A stretch of DNA of 64,000 nucleotides, from contig JABILA010000142.1 in assembly GCA_018654745.1 (NCBI GenBank), forward strand, positions 1 through 64,000, read 5' to 3'. The notes under the pieces are model-generated. The model worked only from the letters and a program-made list of their open reading frames with translations. It was not told the DNA's origin and ran no database searches. The position numbers and the translations under genes were made by a program. This document shows positions 51,929 through 60,567 of this stretch, piece by piece. This stretch comes from Alphaproteobacteria bacterium (GTDB taxonomy: Bacteria; Pseudomonadota; Alphaproteobacteria; UBA2966). Each line of letters starts with the position of its first letter. The stretch's first letter is position 1.

Positions 51929-53041
51929 GTGGCATCCGACGTTCATAGCCAGGCCCTGGCCCGACATTTTAACGAGCTGATCCGTGCCACCGGTCCTGTG
52001 ACCGTTGAACGCTGGATGGCAGATTGTCTGGGGCACCCGGAACACGGCTATTACATCACCCGCGATCCTTTTGGTGTTGATGGTGATTTTGTGACGGCAC
52101 CGGAAGTCAGCCAGATGTTCGGTGAATTGCTGGGACTTTGGTGTGCCCAGACCTGGTTGCAGATGGGCTCACCTTCGCCGGTACGCCTGGTCGAGCTTGG
52201 GCCCGGTCGCGGGACCTTGATGGCAGATGCCTTGCGCGCTGCAAAAGCCCTGCCCGCCTTTCTGGAGGCCATAGATATCCATCTGGTGGAAACCAGCCCT
52301 GTTTTGCGACGAAAACAAAAAGAAGCCCTGGCAGGCCATGCCGTCAGCTGGCACGACCAGTTCGAGGACGTGCCCGAAGGCCCTGCCCTGATCCTGGCCA
52401 ATGAATTGTTTGATGCCCTGCCCGTGCGCCAGTTCATCAAACAGGACCTGAACTGGCTGGAACGAATGATCGACATGGATCCTCAATCAGTCGACAGTTT
52501 TCGCTTTGTCACCAGCCCCGGCCCTTCCCCTGCGGCAAGTTTGCTGAGTATTGATCTGGATTATTGTGCAGACGACAGCATCGCCGAATTGTGCCCAGCC
52601 GGCATCAGACTGGCCAACAGCATCGGCGCACGCCTGAAAGACCATGGCGGCGCTGCTTTGATCATCGACTATGGTTATCGCCAGAGCCAGTCCGGTGACA
52701 GTTTGCAAGCTTTGTTGCATCACGAACCCCATGATGTGCTGGCACAAGCCGGTGAGGCAGATATTACAGCCCACGTGGACTTTTCCATGCTGGCACGAAG
52801 TGCCGCAGAAGCCGGTGCTCAGGTCCATCCGATTGTGGAACAGGGTTTGTTCCTGACGGCTTTGGGTCTGGATCAACGGGCCGCCGCATTAAAAGCCTCT
52901 GCCCCCCAAGACGTGGCCAGCGAAATCGATGCCGCACATCAAAGATTGACCGCGCCGGATCAGATGGGCACCCTGTTCAAGGTTATGGCCATCAGCCATC
53001 CTGAACTTGGCGATCTGGCCGGTTTTGAGGAAACAATATGA
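51929..53041 (+). CDS. MidA/NDUFAF7-type SAM-dependent methyltransferase
   Basis: The 370-residue protein starts with GTG 51929. Motifs: MADCLGHPEHGYYITRDPFG near the N-terminus, EVSQMFGELLGLWCAQTW, the SAM-binding LVELGPGRGTLMADALRA, LILANELFDALPVRQF, and IIDYGYRQSQSGDSLQALLHH. The family methylates an arginine of respiratory complex I subunit NDUFS2 in mitochondria; the bacterial role is assumed similar. Its stop overlaps the pgeF start (ATGA). Confidence 0.9.
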   Translation: MASDVHSQALARHFNELIRATGPVTVERWMADCLGHPEHGYYITRDPFGVDGDFVTAPEVSQMFGELLGLWCAQTWLQMGSPSPVRLVELGPGRGTLMADALRAAKALPAFLEAIDIHLVETSPVLRRKQKEALAGHAVSWHDQFEDVPEGPALILANELFDALPVRQFIKQDLNWLERMIDMDPQSVDSFRFVTSPGPSPAASLLSIDLDYCADDSIAELCPAGIRLANSIGARLKDHGGAALIIDYGYRQSQSGDSLQALLHHEPHDVLAQAGEADITAHVDFSMLARSAAEAGAQVHPIVEQGLFLTALGLDQRAAALKASAPQDVASEIDAAHQRLTAPDQMGTLFKVMAISHPELGDLAGFEETI

Positions 53042-53817
53042 TCATCAGCGCCCCGTCCCTGGAAAACCTGCCGGGCATCCGCCACGGTTTTTTTACCCGT
53101 AAAGGCGGCGTTTCCACCGGCATTTATGAAGGCCTGAATTGTGGGCCCGGATCAGATGACAATCCGGATCATGTGACAGAAAACCGGGACCGGGTTTCGG
53201 CGACCCTGGGCGTCGCCGGAGAGGACCTGTGTTCGCTTTACCAGGTTCACGGCAGTGATGTGATGCTGATCCAGGGAGGCTACCCGGCGGATCAACGTCC
53301 CCAGGCCGATGGCATGGTCACGACAACACCCGGTGTGGCCTTGGGTATCCTGACCGCCGATTGTGCGCCAGTGCTGTTTGCCGAAGCAGAAACCGGCGTC
53401 ATTGGTGCAGCCCACGCAGGCTGGCGTGGTGCCCTTGAGGGTGTAACCGACACAGTGATTGAAGCCATGATGGATCTGGGGGCCCGGCGCAGCAAGATCA
53501 CAGCCGTAGTCGGTCCTTGCATATCACAGGATTCTTACGAAGTCGGGCCAGAGTTTCCGGGATATTTCCTCGAGGAAGACCCCGCCAACGAAGAATTTTT
53601 CCGACCCGCCGCCAAATCAGATCATTTTCTGTTCAGCTTAACGGACTATGTCCATATGCGCCTGGCCGAAGCCGGTGTCGGCCAGGTCCACAGCCTGGGC
53701 CTCGATACCTGCACAGATGAAAGCCGGTTTTTTAGTTACCGGCGCACCACAAAACGAGGCGAGCCCGACTATGGTCGCCAGATTTCTGCCATCACCCTGG
53801 CACCTGCCCTGAATTAG
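53038..53817 (+). CDS. pgeF: Peptidoglycan editing factor PgeF (laccase domain, YfiH family)
   Basis: The 259-residue protein contains RHGFFTRKGGVSTGIYEGLN, YQVHGSDV (metal His), ILTADCAPVLF (Cys) and GAAHAGWRGALEGV (His), the Zn site of the YfiH family, and GPCISQDSYEVG. PgeF removes mis-incorporated amino acids from peptidoglycan precursors; older annotations call it polyphenol oxidase or a laccase. It is the last gene of lgt-midA-pgeF. Confidence 0.92.
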   Translation: MIISAPSLENLPGIRHGFFTRKGGVSTGIYEGLNCGPGSDDNPDHVTENRDRVSATLGVAGEDLCSLYQVHGSDVMLIQGGYPADQRPQADGMVTTTPGVALGILTADCAPVLFAEAETGVIGAAHAGWRGALEGVTDTVIEAMMDLGARRSKITAVVGPCISQDSYEVGPEFPGYFLEEDPANEEFFRPAAKSDHFLFSLTDYVHMRLAEAGVGQVHSLGLDTCTDESRFFSYRRTTKRGEPDYGRQISAITLAPALN

Positions 53818-53966
53818 GGTGAAATTACAGCTGAGCATCAGATTTTTGGGACCCGAAATGATTGTTAAACACTGATATTGTACTCGTTCGACCTGGGTCA
53901 TAATATCGCGAGCGCATGATTGCGTTGTACAATTGCCTCTGTTTCCGCAGGCTGAAGGCCGGTTAG

Positions 53967-55463
53967 TTGAAGAGTATCAGGTTAATATCGTTCGGGTTCG
54001 CGGCCATCATTTTTTTGATGGCGGCGCTGGGAATCAGTTCCTTCATCCATTTGCGGGACATTGCCCGGGATGTCGACAATATCTATCAACACCCCTTTGC
54101 CGTATCAAACGCAGCGCGCAGCCTCGATTTTCATCTGGTTTCCATGCATCGCCATATGAAAGATGTGGTACTGGCAACAGATACGCAGGAAATGGAACGG
54201 GCAATTTCCGAAGTTGCCAAACACGAAGCCGCCGTTATGGATGATTTTGCCATCATCTTTGAACGTTTCCTTGGCGATAAATCAAAAATCAGCAAAGCCT
54301 ATGCAACATTTGTCGCCTGGAAGCCCATTCGCGATGAAGTCATCGTCTTGAAACGTGCGGGCAATCGCGACGAAGCCGCTGCGATTACCACGGGCCACGG
54401 CGCAAACCACGTTCGACATTTAAATCGGGAAGTCGATGAACTGTTGCAATTCGCCTTCCGGAAAGCTGATGACTTCCACGCCAGGGCCAAGGCGAACGAA
54501 AAACAAGCCATATTTGTCGTATCGAGCCTGGCCATCTTGTCTATTTTTGCAGCCCTGGCAATTGCGGCCTATATCATCATCAAGATGTCTGGCAGCAGCA
54601 GGGAAGCCGTTCAACGGGCCTATTTGATTGATCAGAATATCATGATTGCCCATCTCGATATCGATGGCAAAGTCATCGATGTCAGCAATGCCCTATGCCG
54701 GTTCCTTGGGAACAGAGCCGAGGATTTGCGGGGCAAACCCAGTTGTTTCTTCGATAACTCGGATGAGACAGAAGAAACCCAGGAGACGATCTGGCGCACG
54801 ATCAGCACCGGCAAGGAATGGAAGGGCGAAATCAAGCGACTGGGTTCAGATGGCAAGGTTTACTGGGCCAGTTCATCCGTTCTGCCCAAACTTGACGACC
54901 AGTTCAATCTGGTTGGATACACAAATATTCTGGTTGATGTCACCAGCAAAAACCTTTCCGTCACGGATAAGCTGACCACATTGTTCAACCGCCGCCGGTA
55001 TGAAGAAATTATTACGCGCGAGCTGCGTCTTGCCAAACGCAATGATACGGCGCTGACCCTGGCCATACTGGATGTGGATTTTTTCAAGAACTACAACGAC
55101 CGCTATGGTCATCCTGCAGGTGACAAAGCCCTGAGTGACGTCGCGCACCAGATGGTTAGTCAGTTGAATCGACCAAATGATTATGCATTTCGTATCGGCG
55201 GGGAGGAATTTGCCCTTGTTTTCAGTGGCTTATCCCACGAAGAAAGCAAACTTTTTCTCGAAGAGATCCGCCAGTCAATCTCGGATCTGGGGATATTGCA
55301 TGAAAACAGCGGTGTCAGTAACTGCCTGACGATTTCCATCGGGGCCCACGTTGTTCATCCCGGCCACTTTATTGATGAGAAAGCCATCTATGAATTGGCC
55401 GACAAGGCGCTTTATGTCGCCAAGGAAAAAAGAAACACCGTATTTGTGAATTCGGAATCCTGA
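53967..55463 (+). CDS. Membrane diguanylate cyclase with four-helix and PAS domains
   Basis: The 498-residue protein starts at TTG 53967. A membrane helix (about 5-27), a periplasmic four-helix bundle (about 30-180) and a second membrane helix (about 182-206) precede a PAS domain (about 225-330, IAHLDIDGKVIDVSNALCRFLG). The GGDEF domain has the active site GGEEF (411-415), DFFKNYNDRYGH, and the product-inhibition site RPND (402-405), five residues before it. It should make c-di-GMP. It has no EAL domain. A 21-residue hydrophobic ORF follows immediately. Confidence 0.9.
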   Translation: MKSIRLISFGFAAIIFLMAALGISSFIHLRDIARDVDNIYQHPFAVSNAARSLDFHLVSMHRHMKDVVLATDTQEMERAISEVAKHEAAVMDDFAIIFERFLGDKSKISKAYATFVAWKPIRDEVIVLKRAGNRDEAAAITTGHGANHVRHLNREVDELLQFAFRKADDFHARAKANEKQAIFVVSSLAILSIFAALAIAAYIIIKMSGSSREAVQRAYLIDQNIMIAHLDIDGKVIDVSNALCRFLGNRAEDLRGKPSCFFDNSDETEETQETIWRTISTGKEWKGEIKRLGSDGKVYWASSSVLPKLDDQFNLVGYTNILVDVTSKNLSVTDKLTTLFNRRRYEEIITRELRLAKRNDTALTLAILDVDFFKNYNDRYGHPAGDKALSDVAHQMVSQLNRPNDYAFRIGGEEFALVFSGLSHEESKLFLEEIRQSISDLGILHENSGVSNCLTISIGAHVVHPGHFIDEKAIYELADKALYVAKEKRNTVFVNSES

Positions 55464-55465
55464 AA

Positions 55466-55531
55466 ATGCACTATGTGCTGTTCCTGACCGGTTTGTTACT
55501 GCTCGGCCTGCTGTCGACCTGCTTTTTCTGA
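55466..55531 (+). CDS. Possible small hydrophobic peptide (21 aa)
   Basis: An ATG three bases past the diguanylate cyclase stop, with GGAATCC as a passable ribosome site, starts the 21-residue peptide MHYVLFLTGLL...FF, almost entirely Leu/Gly/Phe. It could be a small membrane protein or a chance ORF. The rest of the gap to prs (55532-55741) holds nothing else that I can name. Confidence 0.3.
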   Translation: MHYVLFLTGLLLLGLLSTCFF

Positions 55532-55741
55532 CCATTATTTGGGCAGTAAGGCATCGATTCGCGATTCATTTCCCGGATTCATTCTTCATTCACTGATTCT
55601 CTGACCTTCTTCGTTTACAGGCTGCCATACGCCTGTTAAATTCCGCGCGAAATTGATGATTGGGCCTTGATCAGTCGGCCCGTGTACCGACCCGCCAGGC
55701 AAGCTATTTGGCTTGTTCTTACGGGCAACGAGGAATTCAGC

Positions 55742-56674
55742 ATGAAAGTGCTCGCCGGAAACAGTAATCGGCCTCTCGCCGAAGCTATTGCCGCCTGTCT
55801 CAATATCCCTCTCACAAAAGCCAGCGTCCGACGGTTTTCCGATATGGAAGTCTTTGTCGAGATACAGGAAAATGTGCGTGGTGAAGACGTTTTCATCATC
55901 CAGCCGACTTCTTATCCGGCCAACGATAACCTGATGGAACTGCTGGTCTGCATCGATGCCCTGCGCCGGGCCTCTGCACGCCGCATTACCTGTGTTGTCC
56001 CCTATTTCGGATATGCGCGTCAGGACCGGAAACCGGGGCCCAGAACACCTATTTCTGCGAAACTGGTGGCCAACCTGATTACCACCGCTGGTGCAGACCG
56101 GGTTTTGACCATGGACCTGCATGCGGGTCAGATCCAGGGCTTCTTTGACATCCCTACAGACAACCTGTTTGCCGGACCCGTTTTTGGCCAGGATATCAAC
56201 GACCACTTCAATACAGCCGATTTAACCTTTGTTTCGCCTGATGTGGGCGGAGTGGTGCGGGCACGTTCCCAGGCAAAAAGGGTTGACGCGGACCTCGCAA
56301 TCATTGATAAGCGGCGCGAACGCGCTGGTGTTTCCGAAGTCATGAATGTCATCGGAGATGTTAATGGTCGGGATTGCATCATTGTTGATGACATTGTCGA
56401 CAGCGCCGGAACATTGTGTAACGCCGCCGACGCCCTGATGGAACAGGGAGCCAAATCGGTTTCTGCCTATGTCACCCACGGGGTGTTGTCAGGCGGTGCT
56501 GTGGCGCGTGTCGCGGCTTCTTCGCTGGACAAGCTGGTCACTACGGACAGCATTCTGGCAACAGAAGCTGTTCGGGTTTCACACAATATCCGTCGCATTA
56601 CAATCGCGCCTTTGCTTGCTGACGCCATGATGCGTATCAGCGAGGAACGGTCGGTTTCCAGTCTGTTTGACTGA
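55742..56674 (+). CDS. prs: Ribose-phosphate pyrophosphokinase
   Basis: ATG 55742 (310 aa) has GAGGA upstream. Motifs: [38 protein letters not shown], the flexible catalytic loop [34 protein letters not shown], and the PRPP-binding loop [18 protein letters not shown]. It makes PRPP from ribose-5-phosphate and ATP. Followed by a terminator hairpin and then rplY, the standard order. Confidence 0.97.
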   Translation: MKVLAGNSNRPLAEAIAACLNIPLTKASVRRFSDMEVFVEIQENVRGEDVFIIQPTSYPANDNLMELLVCIDALRRASARRITCVVPYFGYARQDRKPGPRTPISAKLVANLITTAGADRVLTMDLHAGQIQGFFDIPTDNLFAGPVFGQDINDHFNTADLTFVSPDVGGVVRARSQAKRVDADLAIIDKRRERAGVSEVMNVIGDVNGRDCIIVDDIVDSAGTLCNAADALMEQGAKSVSAYVTHGVLSGGAVARVAASSLDKLVTTDSILATEAVRVSHNIRRITIAPLLADAMMRISEERSVSSLFD

Positions 56675-56682
56675 TTAAGCTG

Positions 56683-56707
56683 CCTGGCCTTTTGGCCGGG
56701 TTTTTTG
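56683..56707 (+). terminator. Rho-independent terminator after prs
   Basis: CCTGGCC/GGCCGGG (with one G-T pair) and a TTTT loop are followed directly by seven T residues, 9 bases after the prs stop. Confidence 0.85.
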
Positions 56708-56846
56708 AGCACGATTAAGGTAGATCATGGTTGGCGGCACCCTTGGAGGCCGCACCGCAGATTGCTTTTCCCTTTTTCATTCGGACCGTTTTCCGGGTGG
56801 GTCAGTTGCCGGATGTCCGGATCGTGAAATTTTGAGGAGAAATACA

Positions 56847-57506
56847 ATGGCTGAAGTTATTCAACTTCCCGCCGAGGCGAGAGAACGAGGCGGCAAGGGG
56901 GCCGCTCGGGCTATGCGTCGCGAAGGCAGGATTCCCGCCGTGATTTACGGTGACAAAAAAGACGTAACAATGTTGACGATGGATGTTCGTCACGTTGCCC
57001 GCGAATACAACAAAGGTGCCTTTTTCAGTCGCCTGTTCGAAGTTGTAGTCGATGGCAAGGCAGAGCGTGTTTTGCCACGTGATGTGCAACTGCACCCGGT
57101 TACAGACGTACCGATGCATGCCGATTTCCTGCGCCTGTCCAAAGGCGTGAAGATCCGCATCAACATTCCGGTGACCTTCACCAACGAAGAAGAATCAGTT
57201 GGCTTGAAACGCGGCGGTATCCTGAACATCGTGCGCCACGAAATCGAATTCATGGTTCCCCCGGATTCAATCCCGGAAGCCATCGTCGTGGACATGGGAA
57301 AATGGGATGTTGGTGATTCGATTCACATCGAAGACATCACCTTGCCAAGCGACATTACAGCCACAATCGACCGTAACTTCACCATCGCTACAATCGCATC
57401 GCCGGTTGTCGAGAAAGAAGTTGTTGAAGACGAAGACGCTGAAGGCGTTGAAGGCGAAGACGGCGAAGCAGCTGAAGGCGAAGCCGAAGGCGAAGCCGAA
57501 GAATAA
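56847..57506 (+). CDS. rplY: 50S ribosomal protein L25 (CTC/TL5 type)
   Basis: ATG 56847 (219 aa) has GAGGAGA upstream. The N-terminal 5S-rRNA-binding domain is IQLPAEARERGGKGAARAMRREGRIPAVIYG; the C-terminal TL5 beta domain continues through HIEDITLPSDI. The last 35 residues are an acidic tail of Glu/Asp/Ala/Gly repeats. It binds 5S rRNA in the large subunit. pth follows 9 bases after the stop. Confidence 0.95.
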   Translation: MAEVIQLPAEARERGGKGAARAMRREGRIPAVIYGDKKDVTMLTMDVRHVAREYNKGAFFSRLFEVVVDGKAERVLPRDVQLHPVTDVPMHADFLRLSKGVKIRINIPVTFTNEEESVGLKRGGILNIVRHEIEFMVPPDSIPEAIVVDMGKWDVGDSIHIEDITLPSDITATIDRNFTIATIASPVVEKEVVEDEDAEGVEGEDGEAAEGEAEGEAEE

Positions 57507-57515
57507 GGCTGCGAC

Positions 57516-58121
57516 ATGCTCCTGCTGGTTGGCCTCGGGAATCCCGGGCAAAAGTACGAGCATAACCGGCATAACATTGGATATGTGGCGGTGGACGAAA
57601 TTGTTCACCGCCATTCCTTTGGCCCCTGGAAATCTCGTTTTCAGGGTGTAGTGTCGGAGGGCCGACTGGGATCACAAAAGGTCCTGGCTCTGAAACCTGC
57701 GACTTTCATGAATTTATCGGGCCAGTCTGTTGGCGAAGCCATGCGCTTTTTCAAGCTTGGCCTTGAGGATGTTGTTGTCCTGCACGATGAACTGGCGCTG
57801 GAACCCGGCAAGATGCGGGTTAAAACTGGTGGCGGCAGTGCTGGCAACAACGGCATCAAAAGCATTACCCAGCATATTGGGGCCGAGTATCGCCGCGTTC
57901 GCATCGGTATCGGCCACCCCGGCGACAGGGACAAGGTCTCAAGCTATGTCCTGCATGACTTTGCCAAGGCCGACCGGAGCTGGATCGACGACCTTGTGCC
58001 GGCGATCTCCGATGCTGCACCAAAACTGGCTGATGGCGACGACGCAGGCTTTATGAATGACGTCGCCCGGATGCTGAAACCCAATAACCACACGTCGGCG
58101 CCCAACGGCGCGCCGTCCTGA
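57516..58121 (+). CDS. pth: Peptidyl-tRNA hydrolase
   Basis: The 201-residue enzyme starts [22 protein letters not shown], with the catalytic His in [48 protein letters not shown] and [12 protein letters not shown]. It recycles peptidyl-tRNA released from stalled ribosomes. It is part of rplY-pth-ychF, co-directional and closely spaced. Confidence 0.96.
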   Translation: MLLLVGLGNPGQKYEHNRHNIGYVAVDEIVHRHSFGPWKSRFQGVVSEGRLGSQKVLALKPATFMNLSGQSVGEAMRFFKLGLEDVVVLHDELALEPGKMRVKTGGGSAGNNGIKSITQHIGAEYRRVRIGIGHPGDRDKVSSYVLHDFAKADRSWIDDLVPAISDAAPKLADGDDAGFMNDVARMLKPNNHTSAPNGAPS

Positions 58122-58138
58122 TCACGGACTGATATCAA

Positions 58139-59236
58139 ATGGGATTTACCTGCGGAATTGTCGGACTGCCCAATGTGGGAAAATCGACCCTGTTCAACGC
58201 CCTGACGCAAACCATAGCGGCAGAAGCTGCCAACTACCCGTTCTGTACTATCGAGCCCAATGTGGGTCGGGTTGCAGTGCCGGATGAGCGTATTGAAAAG
58301 CTGGCAACCCTGGCCGGGTCCGCGACCCTTCTGCCCACACAACTGGAATTTGCCGATATTGCAGGTCTCGTGCGTGGTGCCAGCAAAGGTGAAGGTCTTG
58401 GCAACCAGTTCCTTGCCAAGATCCGCGAAGTTGACGCCATTGTGCATGTTCTGCGTTGCTTCGAAGACGACAACATCACCCATGTCGATGGCAAGATCGA
58501 CCCGGTCGCCGATGCCGAAACGGTGAATACGGAATTGTTGCTGGCGGATCTTGAGAGCATCGAAAAGCGTGCCGATACTGCAGCCAAAAGGGCCCAGTCC
58601 GGCGACAAGGAAGCCAAGGCCCTGAGCAATGTTCTGAACAAAATATTGCTGTCATTGCAGGACGGCAACGCCGCCCGAACGGTTGATATCGACAAGGAAG
58701 AAAAGAAGATTTTTGACGGCTTGCAACTGCTGACAGCCAAGCCGGTTTTATATGTCTGCAATGTTGAAGAAGACGCCGCCGGTGACGGCAACAGCCAGTC
58801 CGTCCGGGTTGCAGAAATGGCTACAGGCGAAGGCGCCTCCAGCGTTGTGATCTCGGCCGCCATTGAAAGTGAAGTGGCACAACTGGACGCAGAAGAACGC
58901 ACCGAGTTTCTGGAGCCCCTGGGTCTGGAAGAAACAGGCCTGACCCGCATCATTCGTGCGGGATACGAACTTCTTGATTTAATTACCTTTTTCACCGTTG
59001 GTCCGAAAGAAGCACGGGCCTGGACGGTACGCCGGGGTGCCAAAGCTCCACAGAGTGCCGGTGTCATCCACACCGATTTTGAACGCGGATTTATTCGCGC
59101 CGAGACCATCGCCTATGATGATTTCATTTCAGGCGGTGGTGAACAGGGCGCCAAGGATAACGGCAAGATGCGGGCGGAAGGTAAGGAATACGTCACGCAT
59201 GATGGTGACGTATACCACTTCCGTTTCAACGTTTAG
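58139..59236 (+). CDS. ychF: Ribosome-binding ATPase YchF (OLA1 family)
   Basis: The 365-residue protein starts GIVGLPNVGKSTLFNALTQT, the family P-loop, with EFADIAGLVRGASKGEGLGNQFL as the G3 region, a coiled-coil arm (LESIEKRADTAAKRAQSGDKEAKAL), NVEEDA as the altered base-recognition motif, and a TGS domain (DLITFFTVGPKEARAWTVRRG). YchF prefers ATP over GTP and binds ribosomes under stress. The stop at 59236 is followed by the MaoC gene. Confidence 0.96.
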   Translation: MGFTCGIVGLPNVGKSTLFNALTQTIAAEAANYPFCTIEPNVGRVAVPDERIEKLATLAGSATLLPTQLEFADIAGLVRGASKGEGLGNQFLAKIREVDAIVHVLRCFEDDNITHVDGKIDPVADAETVNTELLLADLESIEKRADTAAKRAQSGDKEAKALSNVLNKILLSLQDGNAARTVDIDKEEKKIFDGLQLLTAKPVLYVCNVEEDAAGDGNSQSVRVAEMATGEGASSVVISAAIESEVAQLDAEERTEFLEPLGLEETGLTRIIRAGYELLDLITFFTVGPKEARAWTVRRGAKAPQSAGVIHTDFERGFIRAETIAYDDFISGGGEQGAKDNGKMRAEGKEYVTHDGDVYHFRFNV

Positions 59237-59289
59237 CCAGAGCAATTAATTGAATGTGATCCAGCCAGAATAACAAGAAAGCAATCACA

Positions 59290-59733
59290 ATGTATCTCGA
59301 AGAATATTCTGTCGGCATGGAGCGTGAATTCGGCAGCAAGACGGTTTCGAAAGAAGAAATCATCCGCTTCGCCAGCGAGTTCGACCCCCAGCCCTTCCAC
59401 CTTGACGAAGAAGCCGCCAAAGACAGCATGTTTGGTGAACTGGTCGCCAGTGGCTGGCACACATGTTCCATGCTGATGCGGATGCTGTGTGATGAATTTC
59501 TGCTCGATGATGTCGGCAGTCTGGGATCAGGTGGTGTCGATAACATCCGCTGGAAAAAGCCGGTACGGCCCAACGATACCCTGCGCGTTCAATCCCGCGT
59601 AACAGAAGTTCGCCCCAGCGAAAGCAAACCGGACCGGGGTATCGTCAAATCACAATATTCGGTGCTTAACCAGGACGATCAGCTTGTGATGACCATCGAA
59701 AGCATGGGTTTTTTCCTCAAAAAACCGACCTGA
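59290..59733 (+). CDS. MaoC-family dehydratase
   Basis: The 147-residue hot-dog-fold protein has the hydratase pattern FASEFDPQPFHLDEEAAKDSMFGELVASGWHT, the D-x-N/Q-P-x-H-like catalytic motif of MaoC enzymes, followed by GVDNIRWKKPVRPNDTLRVQSRV. It probably hydrates enoyl-CoA or a related thioester. It is transcribed with ychF and the dienelactone hydrolase on the + strand. Confidence 0.87.
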   Translation: MYLEEYSVGMEREFGSKTVSKEEIIRFASEFDPQPFHLDEEAAKDSMFGELVASGWHTCSMLMRMLCDEFLLDDVGSLGSGGVDNIRWKKPVRPNDTLRVQSRVTEVRPSESKPDRGIVKSQYSVLNQDDQLVMTIESMGFFLKKPT

Positions 59734-59830
59734 TATCGAGTTAGTCCCGTTCTGACGTTGCCTTGCTTGTTGCGACGGCAATCAATAATCTTTCCGCAAC
59801 AATCAAAACTGACTTCCAGGGGGATTTCAC

Positions 59831-60508
59831 ATGAGCACCGCAACCATCACACTGACCGCCGCTGACGGCCACGAGTTCGCCGCCTACGAATCAATTCCAT
59901 CCGGCGACATCAAGGGCCGCCTGGTCGTGGTCCAGGAAATATTTGGCGTCAACGAACATATCCGCAATGTCTGTGACCGTTTTGCCGAGCGCGGCTTTCA
60001 TGCCGTTGCCCCGGCCATGTTCGACCGGGCCGAACGCAACTTTGAAAAAGGTTACGATCAGGAAGGTGTTGGTGCCGGTGTGGCTATCATGAACGCGCTG
60101 GACTGGGACAAAGCCCTGGCTGATGTCCAGGCGACCGTTGATCATTTGAAATCTGATGGTCCGGTTGGTGTGGTCGGTTATTGCTGGGGTGGCAGCATCG
60201 CCTGGCTGGCCGCTTGCCGGGTTAATAATGTGGCCGCGGCGGTGGGTTATTATGGTGGCAAGGTTATCCAGTTCATCGAAGAAAACCCCAAATGCCCGAC
60301 CATGCTACACTTTGGCGAAAAGGACACCGGCATTCCCTTGACAGACGTCGTGCAAATCGCCGCCAAACACGCCGCCGTCCAGGTCTTCACCTACCCCGAC
60401 GCCGAACACGGCTTCACCTGCGATGCCCGCGCGTCTTACAACAAAATCTCCTCAGACCAGGCCCTCGCCCGCACCGTGCCCCACTTCACGGAACATCTGG
60501 CGGGGTAG
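59831..60508 (+). CDS. Dienelactone hydrolase family protein
   Basis: The 225-residue alpha/beta hydrolase has GRLVVVQEIFGVNEHIRNVCDRFAERGFHAVAPAMFDR near the start, the Cys nucleophile in VGYCWGGS, an acid near the GEKDTGIPL strand, and the His in DAEHGFTCDARASYN. The class hydrolyses dienelactone and related esters. GGGGG precedes ATG 59831. The last 57 bases of this gene are repeated at 63126-63182 beyond the pentapeptide-repeat gene. Confidence 0.9.
   Translation: MSTATITLTAADGHEFAAYESIPSGDIKGRLVVVQEIFGVNEHIRNVCDRFAERGFHAVAPAMFDRAERNFEKGYDQEGVGAGVAIMNALDWDKALADVQATVDHLKSDGPVGVVGYCWGGSIAWLAACRVNNVAAAVGYYGGKVIQFIEENPKCPTMLHFGEKDTGIPLTDVVQIAAKHAAVQVFTYPDAEHGFTCDARASYNKISSDQALARTVPHFTEHLAG
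60452..60508 (+). repeat. Tail of the dienelactone hydrolase gene, left copy of a 57-base direct repeat
   Basis: This gene end matches 63126-63182 at 53 of 57 positions. In the hydrolase reading frame, two of the changes are synonymous and the others are Ala to Val and Val to Leu. Confidence 0.85.
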
Positions 60509-60567
60509 CCGGGACCACGACGATATTTCGTTGAATACTTAAGTTTTCGATTCCTGCGTCGTCTCGA

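Noticed and set aside
57323-57577. Minus-strand Ser/Pro-rich ORF at the rplY 3' end
   Set aside because: Shadow of the acidic L25 tail; no independent evidence.
58234-59109. 291-residue minus-strand ORF inside ychF
   Set aside because: Antisense to a clear ychF; Ser/Arg-rich composition as expected of a shadow frame.
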